Source: Physcomitrium patens (taxonomy: Eukaryota > Streptophyta > Bryopsida > Funariales > Funariaceae). From it: DNA of 64,000 bases. The position numbers and the translations under genes are program-made. The notes beneath the pieces were generated by a model. The model did no database searches. It saw nothing but the letters and a program-made list of their open reading frames with translations, and was not told the origin of the DNA. This document shows positions 46,163 through 58,696 of this stretch, piece by piece; positions within the stretch are counted from its first letter, which is position 1; every line of letters begins with the position of its first letter. Where the stretch lies: the NCBI RefSeq assembly GCF_000002425.4, contig NC_037270.1, forward strand, positions 10,883,935 through 10,947,934, read 5' to 3'.

Positions 46163-46695
46163 TATCAAGGACATGAATCTTAAAAAATTAATTGATTATT
46201 ACACTCTATTATTATTTAAAAAGGCTAAAAAATTATTCAAAGATGGTATGATATTAATTAAAAATAGCTATTGTTAAAGATAAGAAGATTAGAAAATCTT
46301 GAAATAAGACTAAGGACTAGAAAGGCATTAATAAGAGTGAAGAAGGTTTCACTTTTGCCTTGATATATACTAACTAACTAGAAGTTAAATGGCAAGGTTC
46401 AATAGGACCTCCAATACATGTTTAATTTGCAAGTCACATGTTTTAACTTGAAAGGCAAATTTTCTATACATGCACTACATTATTAGCTTATTCTACAAGC
46501 TACCAATATGTGCAACACGTGGCTAACTTATTGGCCAAGTTTCTAACCTACTGATCATCTACACACATGTATAAAGGTAATGTTGCATGTATGAAGCTTC
46601 TAAAAAGTTTCTCTATAAGATATTATCAAATTAATCTACTTTAATTTATTCATAATATCTAGGTAATTATTGAAATAAATATATTTATTTATGAT
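46163..46695 (-). repeat. A' copy 3: 5' LTR
   Basis: About 533 bp, tatcaaggac to atttatgata, of A' LTR in minus orientation. It marks the right border of the nested block. Confidence 0.75.
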
Positions 46696-47480
46696 AAAAA
46701 AAATAATAATAATTTGCTTAAAATATGATATAAGTTTTTATATATTTTTTTAAAATTTTAAAATCAAAATTTTAAAATCATAATTAAATATTACTACAAA
46801 CATATATTTTTAGATCCTTTCAAAGTCTTTCATATTATAATGGATTTTCTTTAAATTATTTAATAATATTTAATTATTTTAAAAACAATCATATTAATCC
46901 TACATAATATTATTAGTAAAAAGTAAATAAAGACATAAAATTAAGGCATCTTTAAGTATATCTTATTCTTTGTTTGAGACATTGTAGTATCTTTGTATTT
47001 ACCAATATCTATTCTATTTTCTTTTTGTTTCCATACAATTTTTTTTTGGTATTATACTTCTGATATTTTATTTTTAAAAATAAATATTTAAATTTTTACA
47101 TGTATATATTGTATTTTTTTATAATTCTTTTATAATTATAATCTTAAAATTTTATAAAAACCCTTATTTTAAATATCAAATTTCAATATTTTTTTGTTAA
47201 TAGTAAATATTTTTTATAAATAAATTAGAATCTAATGGGAATGAATTTCTATTAAATCTCCTTCATCTCTGTCTATAATATTAAATAAACATACTTCTGT
47301 TTTTTTAAGTATTAATATTGATTTTTAAAGTTTTTTTTAAAAAAAAAAAAAAATGAAACTATTTTTAAAAAATTATAATTTTGTAAATAAAAAATAAAAG
47401 ATATAAATATATAATTTAAATTAGAAATTATGTATATTAACGTTGTAAAATATAAGTTTTTTTATATTACAAGAAAAGAA
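46696..47480. other. AT-rich sequence without recognisable gene
   Basis: Long A and T runs and no frame of note. I see no similarity to the LTR families. Confidence 0.6.
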
Positions 47481-49248
47481 ATAACGTTGATACAAAGATT
47501 TTGGTAGGTATTGTAGAACCTAAATTCAAGTTAACAAAAATTTCAATATAAAACTTTTTAGAAACAAGAAAAAATGGAAAATTTAAAATTTAAAAATATT
47601 ATACAATAAATAAGGTTTGGTTAAAATAAAAATATAAGAACCACATTTAAAACTATATATATATATATATATATAGATACACTTAAATATTTTAATTTGG
47701 TTTTTTCATGTTTTTAATTTTTATTTATTATTTTTACACACCAGATCTAATAAATTATTTTATTTAATAAAAGATTTATTAGAATCTTTTTTCAATTGTT
47801 AAAGATGCTTTATCTAATACTGCAATTAAATTTTTGTGCCTTGAAATGATTTCTTTAATTTCTTATTTTAATTTATCTTCTATTTTTTATATTTATTTAA
47901 TATTTAATTTCTCTTTACTGATTTTTTAAAAAATTGTCTTAATAATTTTAATTTTTTTATATTATAAATATATGTATTTAGATATTTTTTAATTTTTCTT
48001 AATCTTTACGGTTATTTTTTTTGGTAGTGACTTTATAATTTTAATTTTTCTTCACAACTTCAATCTTTATAAAATCTCTTCTTAATTTTTAAATATATTT
48101 ATTTTTTTAATCTTTTTTAAATACTTCTAATTATTTAAACATGATTTATTTTTACTTAAACCTTTTTTAGGCATACATATTAAAATTTTAAAATTTCGTA
48201 TGATTTTACTACTTAATTTAAGTTTTAAAGACATTCTTTAAGGTTTTATTAGGATTCATTAAGGTTTAATGAAACTCTAATAAAATTCTCAAATTAATCC
48301 TAATCAATCATAATCTGTTCTTTTAATCAGTTTAAAACTCGAATACTTATTAATTTAATTAATAATCTAAATATTAAATTTATATGTATCTCATTCTTAT
48401 AATTAAAAACTTAGATCATAAGACTTGAAGAAAATTCAATATACAAATTGAAAGAAAAATCTCATAATCTACGCATGAGTTATCTATCTTCTTTTTCTAA
48501 TATTAATGTCAATTTTTTAGAATTGATAGTTCTTTCTTGTATTTTTCCTTTTCTCTAAAAACTTAAAAATACAAAAAATAAAATAAAATAAAATAAAATA
48601 ATTAAACTAATAGGTTGCTTAAAATTAAACAAATCATCACTAATCTTTAAAATCCAATTTTTAAAATTCTAAACTACTTAAATTTTATTTAATTATGACT
48701 TAAATATTTAATTTAGTTTATTTTTATACTACAAATTCAACATAATATTTTTTAAAAATCCAAAAATTTGCACATATTAGTTTGCTTTAAAACTTATAAA
48801 ACTCTCTAAAATATAAATCATTTTTTTTCACAAACTTAGAGTCATTCAAAACAACCTTGACATTGCAAAACTCTTGCAAAGTTTTTAAATATTCCAATCA
48901 CCTAAAACTATCAATTAAAATATGAAAGAATAGCTTTCATATCAACATATATGTGTGGTACTTTATTCATAAACTTTATTCATACATATATGTGTGGTAC
49001 TTGCAATAAACTTGTTTAATACTTATAGAAGACTATTTTTAAATCAAGGCTAAAAACCAAACTTCAATGCACAAAATAATAATGTATTTTTTACTATCTC
49101 CATGATGATTATTCTTTACTACCTTCATAAATTTTATCAAAGTGTTTTAAAATAATTTTTTATTATCTATTTTTAAATAAGCATCTCTATAATATTATAT
49201 TTTTTAATTTTTAATTTTTTTTATCCAATAGCCATATTACAACATAAG
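47480..49248 (+). mobile_element. Probable decayed family C LTR (plus); (TA)n run inside
   Basis: The right end ccatattacaacataaga matches the family C 3' terminus (compare 10889-10911). The block at 48.83-48.92 kb aligns with 10.42-10.50 kb of solo LTR 2 (the 'cttgacattgcaaaactc' region). The left end is a guess from a weak 'ggtaggtattgtagaacc' match. A dinucleotide (TA)n run is near 47655-47675. Confidence 0.45.
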
Positions 49249-49414
49249 AATGCACTCATGTTGTACTTGCAAAAAATCCCACTCATCACTCTTGAAAAAA
49301 CAAAATTTCATTCGACTTCATACCTTGTTAAAACTTGCCATCTACTGCATTTGCAAAGATCCTACTATTATTTTCTTAAAAAAAAGGTTTATTGCAAGTA
49401 CCATATATATATGT
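48984..49414. repeat. 28-bp inverted repeat pair, 375 bp apart
   Basis: 48984-49011 and 49387-49414 are inverted copies around the core ggtacttgcaataaac, with two or three mismatches. A second direct copy of the outer part lies at about 48943-48962 (catatatgtgtggtact). The pair spans the presumed family C LTR end. Confidence 0.7.
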
Positions 49415-49489
49415 TTTAAGAAGCGATGATGTAAGATAGAAGTTTATACTTATTATAAGAGAAAAACAAGAAGAAAAGTGAGATTTTAA

Positions 49490-49645
49490 ATGCAACTTGT
49501 AGAGGCCCAAAAAATAGAAGAGATTTATAACATCATCACAAATTTTAAGATGGAGGAGAAAGAAAAGAGGGAAGAAGATGTTGAAGGATTATTGATAGAT
49601 GCCAATTCAACAATCGAAGAATGTTGTATTAATATTATTTTATAG
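49490..49645 (+). CDS. Small 51-codon frame, hypothetical
   Basis: ATG 49490 to TAG 49643-49645. Very charged: contains 'FKMEEKEKREEDVEGLLID' and a C-terminal ECC. GC content and composition are more coding-like than the AT-rich surroundings. It could be a gene or exon fragment or chance; repeated exactly at 52298-52453 because the whole segment is duplicated. No family recognised. Confidence 0.25.
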   Translation: MQLVEAQKIEEIYNIITNFKMEEKEKREEDVEGLLIDANSTIEECCINIIL

Positions 49646-50164
49646 AAATCATGTAGTCTTAAATTTTATATTTTCATTATATAAGAAAACTATGTATATA
49701 TATATATATAAATATATCTATATATAAGAAATTTTTCCTAAAATAGTTAAATATTATTTTTATATATTTTTAAATTATATTTATATTTATAATATATATA
49801 TATATTCTAATTTTTTTAGAATTATAGAAATAATTTTAAATTATTATTTAAATTTATTTATTTATTAATATTTAGATTTATTTATAAAATATTATATTTT
49901 ATTTCATTTTATTTAAATAATTTTGAGTTACTTTTTTATAGAAGCATATATATAATTTTTGCATAAGATATAATACATTAAAATGTTTTATAAATATTAG
50001 ACTTTATTTTACTTTTTATTCAGGAATATTTTTTAAAATTTAAACTTCATTACTAGACTTAAAAAAATAAAGATTTTTTATTAAACTATTTTTATAATGA
50101 TGTATATTATACAAATAGTGCTTTTATTCTACTTAGATTAATACTATTTTATATAAATTCAGTA

Positions 50165-50750
50165 NNNNNNNNNNNNNNNNNNNNNNNNNNNNNNNNNNNN
50201 NNNNNNNNNNNNNNNNNNNNNNNNNNNNNNNNNNNNNNNNNNNNNNNNNNNNNNNNNNNNNNNNNNNNNNNNNNNNNNNNNNNNNNNNNNNNNNNNNNNN
50301 NNNNNNNNNNNNNNNNNNNNNNNNNNNNNNNNNNNNNNNNNNNNNNNNNNNNNNNNNNNNNNNNNNNNNNNNNNNNNNNNNNNNNNNNNNNNNNNNNNNN
50401 NNNNNNNNNNNNNNNNNNNNNNNNNNNNNNNNNNNNNNNNNNNNNNNNNNNNNNNNNNNNNNNNNNNNNNNNNNNNNNNNNNNNNNNNNNNNNNNNNNNN
50501 NNNNNNNNNNNNNNNNNNNNNNNNNNNNNNNNNNNNNNNNNNNNNNNNNNNNNNNNNNNNNNNNNNNNNNNNNNNNNNNNNNNNNNNNNNNNNNNNNNNN
50601 NNNNNNNNNNNNNNNNNNNNNNNNNNNNNNNNNNNNNNNNNNNNNNNNNNNNNNNNNNNNNNNNNNNNNNNNNNNNNNNNNNNNNNNNNNNNNNNNNNNN
50701 NNNNNNNNNNNNNNNNNNNNNNNNNNNNNNNNNNNNNNNNNNNNNNNNNN
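50165..50750. other. Assembly gap (586 N)
   Basis: Unsequenced bases only. Confidence 0.99.
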
Positions 50751-50752
50751 AT

Positions 50753-52972
50753 ATTTTAATTTTTTTATATTATAAATATATGTATTTAGATATTTTTTAA
50801 TTTTTCTTAATCTTTACGGTTATTTTTTTTGGTAGTGACTTTATAATTTTAATTTTTCTTCACAACTTCAATCTTTATAAAATCTCTTCTTAATTTTTAA
50901 ATATATTTATTTTTTTAATCTTTTTTAAATACTTCTAATTATTTAAACATGATTTATTTTTACTTAAACCTTTTTTAGGCATACATATTAAAATTTTAAA
51001 ATTTCGTATGATTTTACTACTTAATTTAAGTTTTAAAGACATTCTTTAAGGTTTTATTAGGATTCATTAAGGTTTAATGAAACTCTAATAAAATTCTCAA
51101 ATTAATCCTAATCAATCATAATCTGTTCTTTTAATCAGTTTAAAACTCGAATACTTATTAATTTAATTAATAATCTAAATATTAAATTTATATGTATCTC
51201 ATTCTTATAATTAAAAACTTAGATCATAAGACTTGAAGAAAATTCAATATACAAATTGAAAGAAAAATCTCATAATCTACGCATGAGTTATCTATCTTCT
51301 TTTTCTAATATTAATGTCAATTTTTTAGAATTGATAGTTCTTTCTTGTATTTTTCCTTTTCTCTAAAAACTTAAAAATACAAAAAATAAAATAAAATAAA
51401 ATAAAATAATTAAACTAATAGGTTGCTTAAAATTAAACAAATCATCACTAATCTTTAAAATCCAATTTTTAAAATTCTAAACTACTTAAATTTTATTTAA
51501 TTATGACTTAAATATTTAATTTAGTTTATTTTTATACTACAAATTCAACATAATATTTTTTAAAAATCCAAAAATTTGCACATATTAGTTTGCTTTAAAA
51601 CTTATAAAACTCTCTAAAATATAAATCATTTTTTTTCACAAACTTAGAGTCATTCAAAACAACCTTGACATTGCAAAACTCTTGCAAAGTTTTTAAATAT
51701 TCCAATCACCTAAAACTATCAATTAAAATATGAAAGAATAGCTTTCATATCAACATATATGTGTGGTACTTTATTCATAAACTTTATTCATACATATATG
51801 TGTGGTACTTGCAATAAACTTGTTTAATACTTATAGAAGACTATTTTTAAATCAAGGCTAAAAACCAAACTTCAATGCACAAAATAATAATGTATTTTTT
51901 ACTATCTCCATGATGATTATTCTTTACTACCTTCATAAATTTTATCAAAGTGTTTTAAAATAATTTTTTATTATCTATTTTTAAATAAGCATCTCTATAA
52001 TATTATATTTTTTAATTTTTAATTTTTTTTATCCAATAGCCATATTACAACATAAGAATGCACTCATGTTGTACTTGCAAAAAATCCCACTCATCACTCT
52101 TGAAAAAACAAAATTTCATTCGACTTCATACCTTGTTAAAACTTGCCATCTACTGCATTTGCAAAGATCCTACTATTATTTTCTTAAAAAAAAGGTTTAT
52201 TGCAAGTACCATATATATATGTTTTAAGAAGCGATGATGTAAGATAGAAGTTTATACTTATTATAAGAGAAAAACAAGAAGAAAAGTGAGATTTTAAATG
52301 CAACTTGTAGAGGCCCAAAAAATAGAAGAGATTTATAACATCATCACAAATTTTAAGATGGAGGAGAAAGAAAAGAGGGAAGAAGATGTTGAAGGATTAT
52401 TGATAGATGCCAATTCAACAATCGAAGAATGTTGTATTAATATTATTTTATAGAAATCATGTAGTCTTAAATTTTATATTTTCATTATATAAGAAAACTA
52501 TGTATATATATATATATAAATATATCTATATATAAGAAATTTTTCCTAAAATAGTTAAATATTATTTTTATATATTTTTAAATTATATTTATATTTATAA
52601 TATATATATATATTCTAATTTTTTTAGAATTATAGAAATAATTTTAAATTATTATTTAAATTTATTTATTTATTAATATTTAGATTTATTTATAAAATAT
52701 TATATTTTATTTCATTTTATTTAAATAATTTTGAGTTACTTTTTTATAGAAGCATATATATAAATTTTTGCATAAGATATAATACATTAAAATGTTTTAT
52801 AAATATTAGACTTTATTTTACTTTTTATTCAGGAATATTTTTTAAAATTTAAACTTCATTACTAGACTTAAAAAATAAATATTTTTTTATAAACTATTTT
52901 TATAATGATGATATTATACAAATAGTGCTTTTATTCTACTTAGAATTAATACTATTTATATAAAATTCAGGT
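50753..52972 (+). repeat. Gap-flanking duplicated segment, copy 2
   Basis: Second copy of 47945-50164. It includes the family C LTR end (about 52056), the inverted repeats (51792 and 52195) and the small frame. Confidence 0.9.
52298..52453 (+). CDS. Second copy of the 51-codon hypothetical frame
   Basis: Identical to 49490-49645 and part of the duplicated segment. If the duplication is an assembly artefact this is the same locus. Confidence 0.25.
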   Translation: MQLVEAQKIEEIYNIITNFKMEEKEKREEDVEGLLIDANSTIEECCINIIL

Positions 52973-54200
52973 ATTTTATATCGAAAATTGTCTTAAATTA
53001 TGATCAAATCTATTAGAACATGTAAATGTTTCAATTTATATTTAATGTTGCATATTTTCTTGGAAAATAATAAGACTTTCAAAACTTTATTTTATGATAT
53101 GTAATTTTTAATCTTCTTATACACTAATACTTTTGAAGTTAGTTCTTACCTTTTTTAACTTTTTTAAAGTCTTGTTCTTCTTGCAACAAATGCCTATATT
53201 ACTTAAGTCAATACAAGTAAATAGTAGTAAGTAGAAACAATATTTAACATATAATATCTTCTTTAAAAAGCTTCAAGAAATTTTAATAGGTGTAGTTTAT
53301 ATATTCAAACTTTTATAGATATGCCATGTCGCTACTAAATCTTATCCTATAAATTTTTACTTTTAGAAAATTACATTGGAAGTAATCTATAAATTGATAT
53401 TTATACTACAAGCTTTTTTGTCTATTAAAAGCATCCATAAGACCTTCTTGGTAGCTAACATATATAAAGATAAAACTAAGACCATCTTCAATCTTAATAA
53501 TATTCTTTTTTTATTCTAATCTAGATTTAAAACTTTCTAATTTTTATTTGATTAGTTATAAAAAAACTAGTTTCTTTTTATTCTATATTTATTCTATATT
53601 TATTTATTTTATCTCTTTTTATGTTATAAGAGTATATTTTCTTATCAAATTTTTAATTTCATTTATATCTTTGATAATTTTATAATATATTTTTAATTTT
53701 TTAAAAAATAATAAATATATTTTTACTATTTAATATTAGGTTTGAATATTTAATTGATGATAAAAATTTATAAAAATGTATTCATGATATAATTATTTGA
53801 ACTAAATTATAAAACTATTAAAAATTAAGATGACTTTTAAGTTATTATATATATTCCATTATTTTTAATCTTTCTTTTATCATTACAATATAATACATCT
53901 TTATATCAATATATAGTTATTGTATATTTTGCTAAAATCTATTTGATTATCTACTCTTTTTTTGAATTACAACTTTGTTTTGTTTAAATACTTTTGTTGA
54001 TATTCTTTCTATATATTGTCTCTATTTATTTTCAAATACTTTCAAATCTAATTCTAAATAATGATATTTATTCTACCATAGTATTATTCATGTATATAAT
54101 TAATTTCTATTCTTTTTTTGCTTGATCTAATTGATTAAATTTTGATAAAATAAAATAAAATAAATTAATTATTTTAAATTTTTTATTTTAACATATAAAA

Positions 54201-54237
<37 letters not shown>

Positions 54238-55240
54238 AAATATATTTGTCTATTTATTTATCTATAAAAAATAATTGATTTTAATGATGTGTAAAATTAG
54301 TTATAAAGTAAGTTATATGGAGAAGAATATATCTACATACAAGAAAAGAAGTCTCTTGCTACGACTTTGTCACGCGGTTGCCGCTTTTCAATATGCCATC
54401 CAACACATTTCTAGCCTTGTTCCATGTTCCAACCTTATCATCTCCCATCCTCATTCGTAGCTTCCAACTTCTCTATTCCTCCTATTTTCCAACCTCCTTA
54501 TTCCCTTTGTTCCTCTATTCCTTTATTTATACTACAACATCATGCTAGATTGATAAAATTTTCTACAAGGAATTCTATTAGAACTTATTGGTTTTATTAG
54601 GCTCCATTTACACTACAATTCCATGCTAGACAAAACAACTCCCTTCATATAGTTTCTCTGATCACATAAGGACTGCTTTCACACCACAACGTCATACTTA
54701 ACATAGTCTATGTTCATATTCAAGGAACAATAAATTTTATATATAGTATATATACTATATATACAATAAAAAATATAAAGAAAAATATATTAATATAAAT
54801 TTATAATTAAATAAAATTACAAATAATAGAACCAAAAAATAATCAAATGAATAATTGTTTCATTTAGCTTGCTAAATGGGCTCCTTTTCGTATATATATA
54901 ATGCTTAAAAGTTTTAATACATGGTAATTAAGTTATGTCCAAAATATAGTTAGAAGTAGTTAAAACTTTTATCTTACAATTGGCATAACTTTAAGAATAC
55001 GTGGACATATTGCATATAACCAAAGTGTGTTACTAAGTAATAAACCTTAATCAACATTTTACTAGAAAAGATTTTTTGACAATCAATTCAAAAAAAATAT
55101 ATCTTAGATACTTCCAAAATATTAGTTGTATGCTTTTAAAAATCTAAAAGAGACAACTTTAACTTGAATAAAGTTGAAAAAAATAATAGTTGTCTAAAAA
55201 CTAAGACAAAATATCCTATGAATAGATAAAAGATGATACA
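52973..55240. other. AT-rich intergenic sequence
   Basis: Mostly A/T with (TA)n near 54205-54236. At 54.34-54.72 kb it is slightly richer in GC and pyrimidine-rich on the plus strand, with three loose repeats of a 'catgctaga' motif. The 61-codon frame there has no coding signature. I see no gene. Confidence 0.55.
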
Positions 55241-55489
55241 AAGTAGAGAAGGTTGTCACTCCTTATGCAATTTGTTGGCGCTTTCCAAAACAAACCTCTC
55301 CACTTGGCTTGAAGATGATTGTTGCCTAATAGACTTTCTTCTATAAGCTGAGTTCCTAACTACATGGCTATGTGTTTAGAATGTTGTCTGCTTGATTGTG
55401 AACTGTCAAGAAGGCAATGGTTAAAGAATAGAATTTTTTATTTCATAAAGGATGCTCATTCTAAGAAAGAACTGGACATATAGAAGAAT

Positions 55490-55966
55490 GTGAGTAATTG
55501 TTGGGGGTTTTTACCAACGTCTAGGTCATGTGCTCAAAAGAAGCAGGTACAATGTGGGGAAAGTAAACCTCCCGTTACTTTCCCATTTCACACTGTTCAG
55601 ACACATGTTCGTCCCACCCTTGAAGTTGGTTGCTTTAGTGGCTCTCCAGTCAGAGAACCAAAACAGGTGAGCAAGTTTGAAACTTTAGAACCTGGTCAAA
55701 CACTTAGAACTGTATCAACAATTTGTCAACACCCTTCTTCGTTCCAGCTGCCGACAGGTGTGACCGCGTCTAGCTTTCCGGTAGCAGCTGCAACAGTGAC
55801 CATCGACGTTGTTGCTCTGGCTTATCAGTATGGCCAAGGATCTGACTCAACACCGTTTCTCAGGTTGGCAATAGCTCAGGAAGTTACGTGCATGCGAGAG
55901 ATGTGCAACCCATCTGTGTCAATAGAGCTTCGGGTTGATCGCAGACTAGACCTGGTCGTAAAGTAA
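55490..55966 (+). CDS. Exon-like frame of an unidentified host gene
   Basis: A 158-codon frame in a region with much higher GC than the rest of the window. The peptide is rich in Ser, Thr, Pro and Val with no recognised domain; its C-terminal part ('AAATVTIDVVALAYQYG') looks folded, and the rest disordered. The frame ends at a good splice donor context, AAA|GTAAGT at 55960-55968, so the true exon may end at about 55962. The start is unknown; a possible acceptor ctag is near 55523. Strand and exon limits are inferred. No homolog recalled. Confidence 0.4.
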   Translation: MSNCWGFLPTSRSCAQKKQVQCGESKPPVTFPFHTVQTHVRPTLEVGCFSGSPVREPKQVSKFETLEPGQTLRTVSTICQHPSSFQLPTGVTASSFPVAAATVTIDVVALAYQYGQGSDSTPFLRLAIAQEVTCMREMCNPSVSIELRVDRRLDLVVK

Positions 55967-56785
55967 GTTGCTGATTTTCGCACGCAATGGGTGATACAGT
56001 GTGGTTATGTTGCGAAAAGTGCGCCGAGAGTTTCCATCTTCATACATGGCTACTACCAGGCCGATACTGTAGTTCGAACAGATTTTCACAATTGAAACTT
56101 AAGGTGAACTGATCGAACAACTCTTGTTCGAAGTGTATATATTGAATTCTGCTATGCGAAAAAAGTGACCCTCTTATGTTAAAGAAACCTTACAGGTAAC
56201 TTTACGATGCCTTAGTCATGTTCTGTTTTCTGCACAATCTCATGCATGGTTTGGTTGTAGACTCACGTGCAGCTCGTGGTGTTGTTCATGTTCGGGTCTG
56301 ACGCTGTATGATCTTTGGCTTGAACAAGTTAAGTGCGTTTACCAATGTTTTGACGGTGTCATGGATCTTCACAAAGGCTTAGACATTCAGATCGCGTTCT
56401 TCATCTCACGTTTCAATGAGTTGGTTGGAGGAGAGTGCTGGAAACAGCAACAGAAAAGGGGTGGCACGAGAAATTGATGCTTTAAGTTGAATGATAAACG
56501 CATTCGGAGCTTTGTGGGTACAGCAAAACTTTGCGTGCTTTTTGGGTGCGACAGATGTTGACGTTCAGAATTCTCAACAGTATGCTTAGAGCTAGAATAG
56601 CGGGAGAGGTGTTAGACACTTCCTATACTTCTGAAAGGTCAACAGTCAGATCGTTAAAATAAGAAACGTTACATTAAGAACATGCTACTGTTTAGCATTA
56701 AGTAAAGCAGAGTGGTTTCCACGATGAGAGGGGGAAACAACAATAGAGGTTATGATCAGACTTCCGACTATGACAAGGGTGTGTT

Positions 56786-57379
56786 TTGCTGACAGGTAGG
56801 ATGATTTTGGAGAATCCGCTGCCATCTTCACAAGGCCTGCCCTCTCAAACTGTTCGTCAGGATTGTGGTGCTCCATGCCCTGAAGCTGTACAGGCTCCCG
56901 GAGTGTTACGCCTGCTCAGACCGCAGAAGGAGAGCCTCATGTCAAGTAAGGGGACCCCGCGGTCAACTTCTGGGACTGCTCCCAGGAAGCATTCTTCCTG
57001 AGGGCTTCATGTGGTCATCCATCAGCCGGCAGGTCCGGCGACACCTAGCAAGGTGCAATCTACACGAAACGATGTTAAGCAAGGTCAGCAGGTGGAGCAA
57101 TACCAATACCGCAAAGTAAAGAAAGTAACGATTCAAACGGGTGGCTCCAAGAATGGGTACTCGGTTACAATCCAGCCTTCTACATGTCTCTTATCCTTGT
57201 GCAAGTTCAAGATGCTAAATGTTTTTCAGTTGGGGATAATTCAAAAAAGTTTGATTCATGCAGTTTCAATTGTGTGCGTACCTGTCAACAGTCCTGATTA
57301 TCCTTCTTTTCGGGGATGTGAAATTCCATGTGAAGTTCCCATCAGTAGCTTAGGTGATTACTTTTCATTCGCAACTTAA
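56786..57379 (+). pseudogene. Exon-like frame with one in-frame TGA, unidentified host gene
   Basis: Two pieces in the same frame (56786-57001 and 57011-57379) separated by a single TGA at 56999 (SS-stop-GL, possibly CGA decayed). A plausible acceptor gctgacag ends at 56795. The peptide is Ser/Pro/Gln/Lys-rich, for example 'PLPSSQGLPSQTVRQDCG' and later 'KVKKVTIQTGGSKNGYSV', suggesting a disordered basic protein. Its reading phase does not simply match a donor at 55962, so the exon structure is unresolved. It could be a decayed gene or a non-coding transcript. Confidence 0.35.
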
Positions 57380-57399
57380 TGGATCAAATTTCCTTGCAG

Positions 57400-57485
57400 A
57401 TCGAGAGTGTGAGATTATGGAGGACGTTGGGATTATTAAAATGAAAGCGCATTCTGGTTCTAGCTCTAAAACAAGAAAAATTTAG
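57400..57485 (+). CDS. Possible terminal exon of the host gene
   Basis: Follows a good acceptor (tttccttgcag, ending 57399). In one phase it encodes 28 residues, starting after two bases with 'RECEIMEDVGIIKMKAH', a Ser/Lys-rich tail and TAG at 57483-57485. Copia-like sequence begins directly after. Support is only the splice context and GC content. Confidence 0.3.
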
Positions 57486-57489
57486 TAAC

Positions 57490-58000
57490 TAGTGTGTTAC
57501 TAGTAAGAAATAAGAACTTCTTATTGATATATAAGATTTTACTTGTAATTAAGTGTCATTGTTTTCCCGATATTCTTGGCGTATTCTGTGAAACCAATAG
57601 GTTATGGCCCACGATTCGTCGTTCTGTAAATTTTTTTATTTTTATTTTTTATTTTTTTTATTTAGAGTGCTAGATCAGAGTGCTAGATCTTGATTAATTC
57701 GGCGGTTTACAACCGATTTAGTTATTTTGTTTTGTTTTCGAGCAATTGACTGCCTCAGAAATAATATCAGAGTGATTGACTTCTTTAAGAGCAATTGATC
57801 AAGCGATTAGAGCAATTGAGCGGCTGCACCAATATATTTTTTAAGTTTTTCAATTGCAGTTTTTGGAAAATTCGCAGTGCTTATTTTTCCACTCAAAAAT
57901 TCTTGTTCTTTCGATCATTTTCTTGAACTTCTTGTTTTACACGCATTACATTTTTCAACTTTCCACTCATTTTCAGTTTCTTACAATTTGATCCCACATT
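57490..58000 (+). repeat. Probable Ty1/copia LTR and leader (copia 1)
   Basis: Precedes a copia gag start. A primer-site-like ataatatcagag is at 57761-57772, similar to TGGTATCAGAGC. Possible LTR start TGTTACTAGTAAG near 57502, next to the host exon's stop codon. No second LTR in the window, so limits are tentative. Confidence 0.4.
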
Positions 58001-58014
58001 GAAATTTTATCACA

Positions 58015-58695
58015 ATGTCCATCAATAAAGATCTAATTAAAATTCAGCATTTCAATGGTTCCAAATTTCACATATGGAAGTGGCAGATCAAGAATCTATT
58101 CCAAGCAAAAGGGTACATCACTCAAACTTCTTAGAAATGAATGCCCAAACGATTTGGATTACAATCAAGATAAAATACACAAGCTCCATCTGCAAAATCT
58201 TCAGATTCTAGCACTTCTCAAATATTCAGAAGCTTCTTATTCAAAATCTAAAAATTATCATTCAAATGATTTATATCAAGAACAATATTATAAACCAGAT
58301 CGAAATGGATTAAATTACAATTTTAATATTATATGAGCTTATAATACTTGAGAATTATAATTCTAATATTACTCAAGATTATAATACTTAAAAATTATAG
58401 AAGCATGGAAAGTTGATAGTTGCACAATAGAACATATGATTGACAAGCTTCATTGATTCATCAATTATAAATCTCTATCAGCAAATGCAATATGGCCAAT
58501 TAAAATACCTACAAGACATAAATGTTTTGTGATGGAAATAGGTGATATCAAGATTTTAAGTCAATTACCATATTTAAATGAAATCCATCTTCTACAACAA
58601 ATTGTTTATATTCTAAGTTTTGGAAGAAATCTTTTTAGTCTAACAAAGGTTGCAAGACAATATAAAATATTTACTCTTTATAAGAATTCAACATG
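58015..58695 (+). pseudogene. Copia 1: fused remnants of gag and protease
   Basis: ATG 58015 opens a gag N-terminus with 'FNGSKFHIWKWQIKNLF', the usual Ty1/copia start (N-G-x-x-F/Y ... W), stopping after about 38 codons. From about 58405 the plus strand reads a decayed copia protease: W-K-V-D-S-C-T-I-E-H-M (aspartic DSG-type box with Gly lost), then 'GRNLFSLTKVARQYKIFTL'. Most of gag is deleted between them. The element stops abruptly at about 58695, where A' copy 4 begins in the opposite orientation. Confidence 0.7.
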
Positions 58696-58696
58696 T

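Larger units (their letters stand above)
47945..50164 (+). repeat. Gap-flanking duplicated segment, copy 1
   Basis: Matches 50753-52972 at a constant offset of 2808 bp, apparently without differences until the last 150 bases or so, where small indels appear right next to the run of N. The pattern suggests the same locus assembled twice. Confidence 0.9.

Noticed and set aside
54275-54460. 61-codon frame as a gene
   Set aside because: Starts in AT-rich DNA and has no recognisable features; composition shift alone is not enough.
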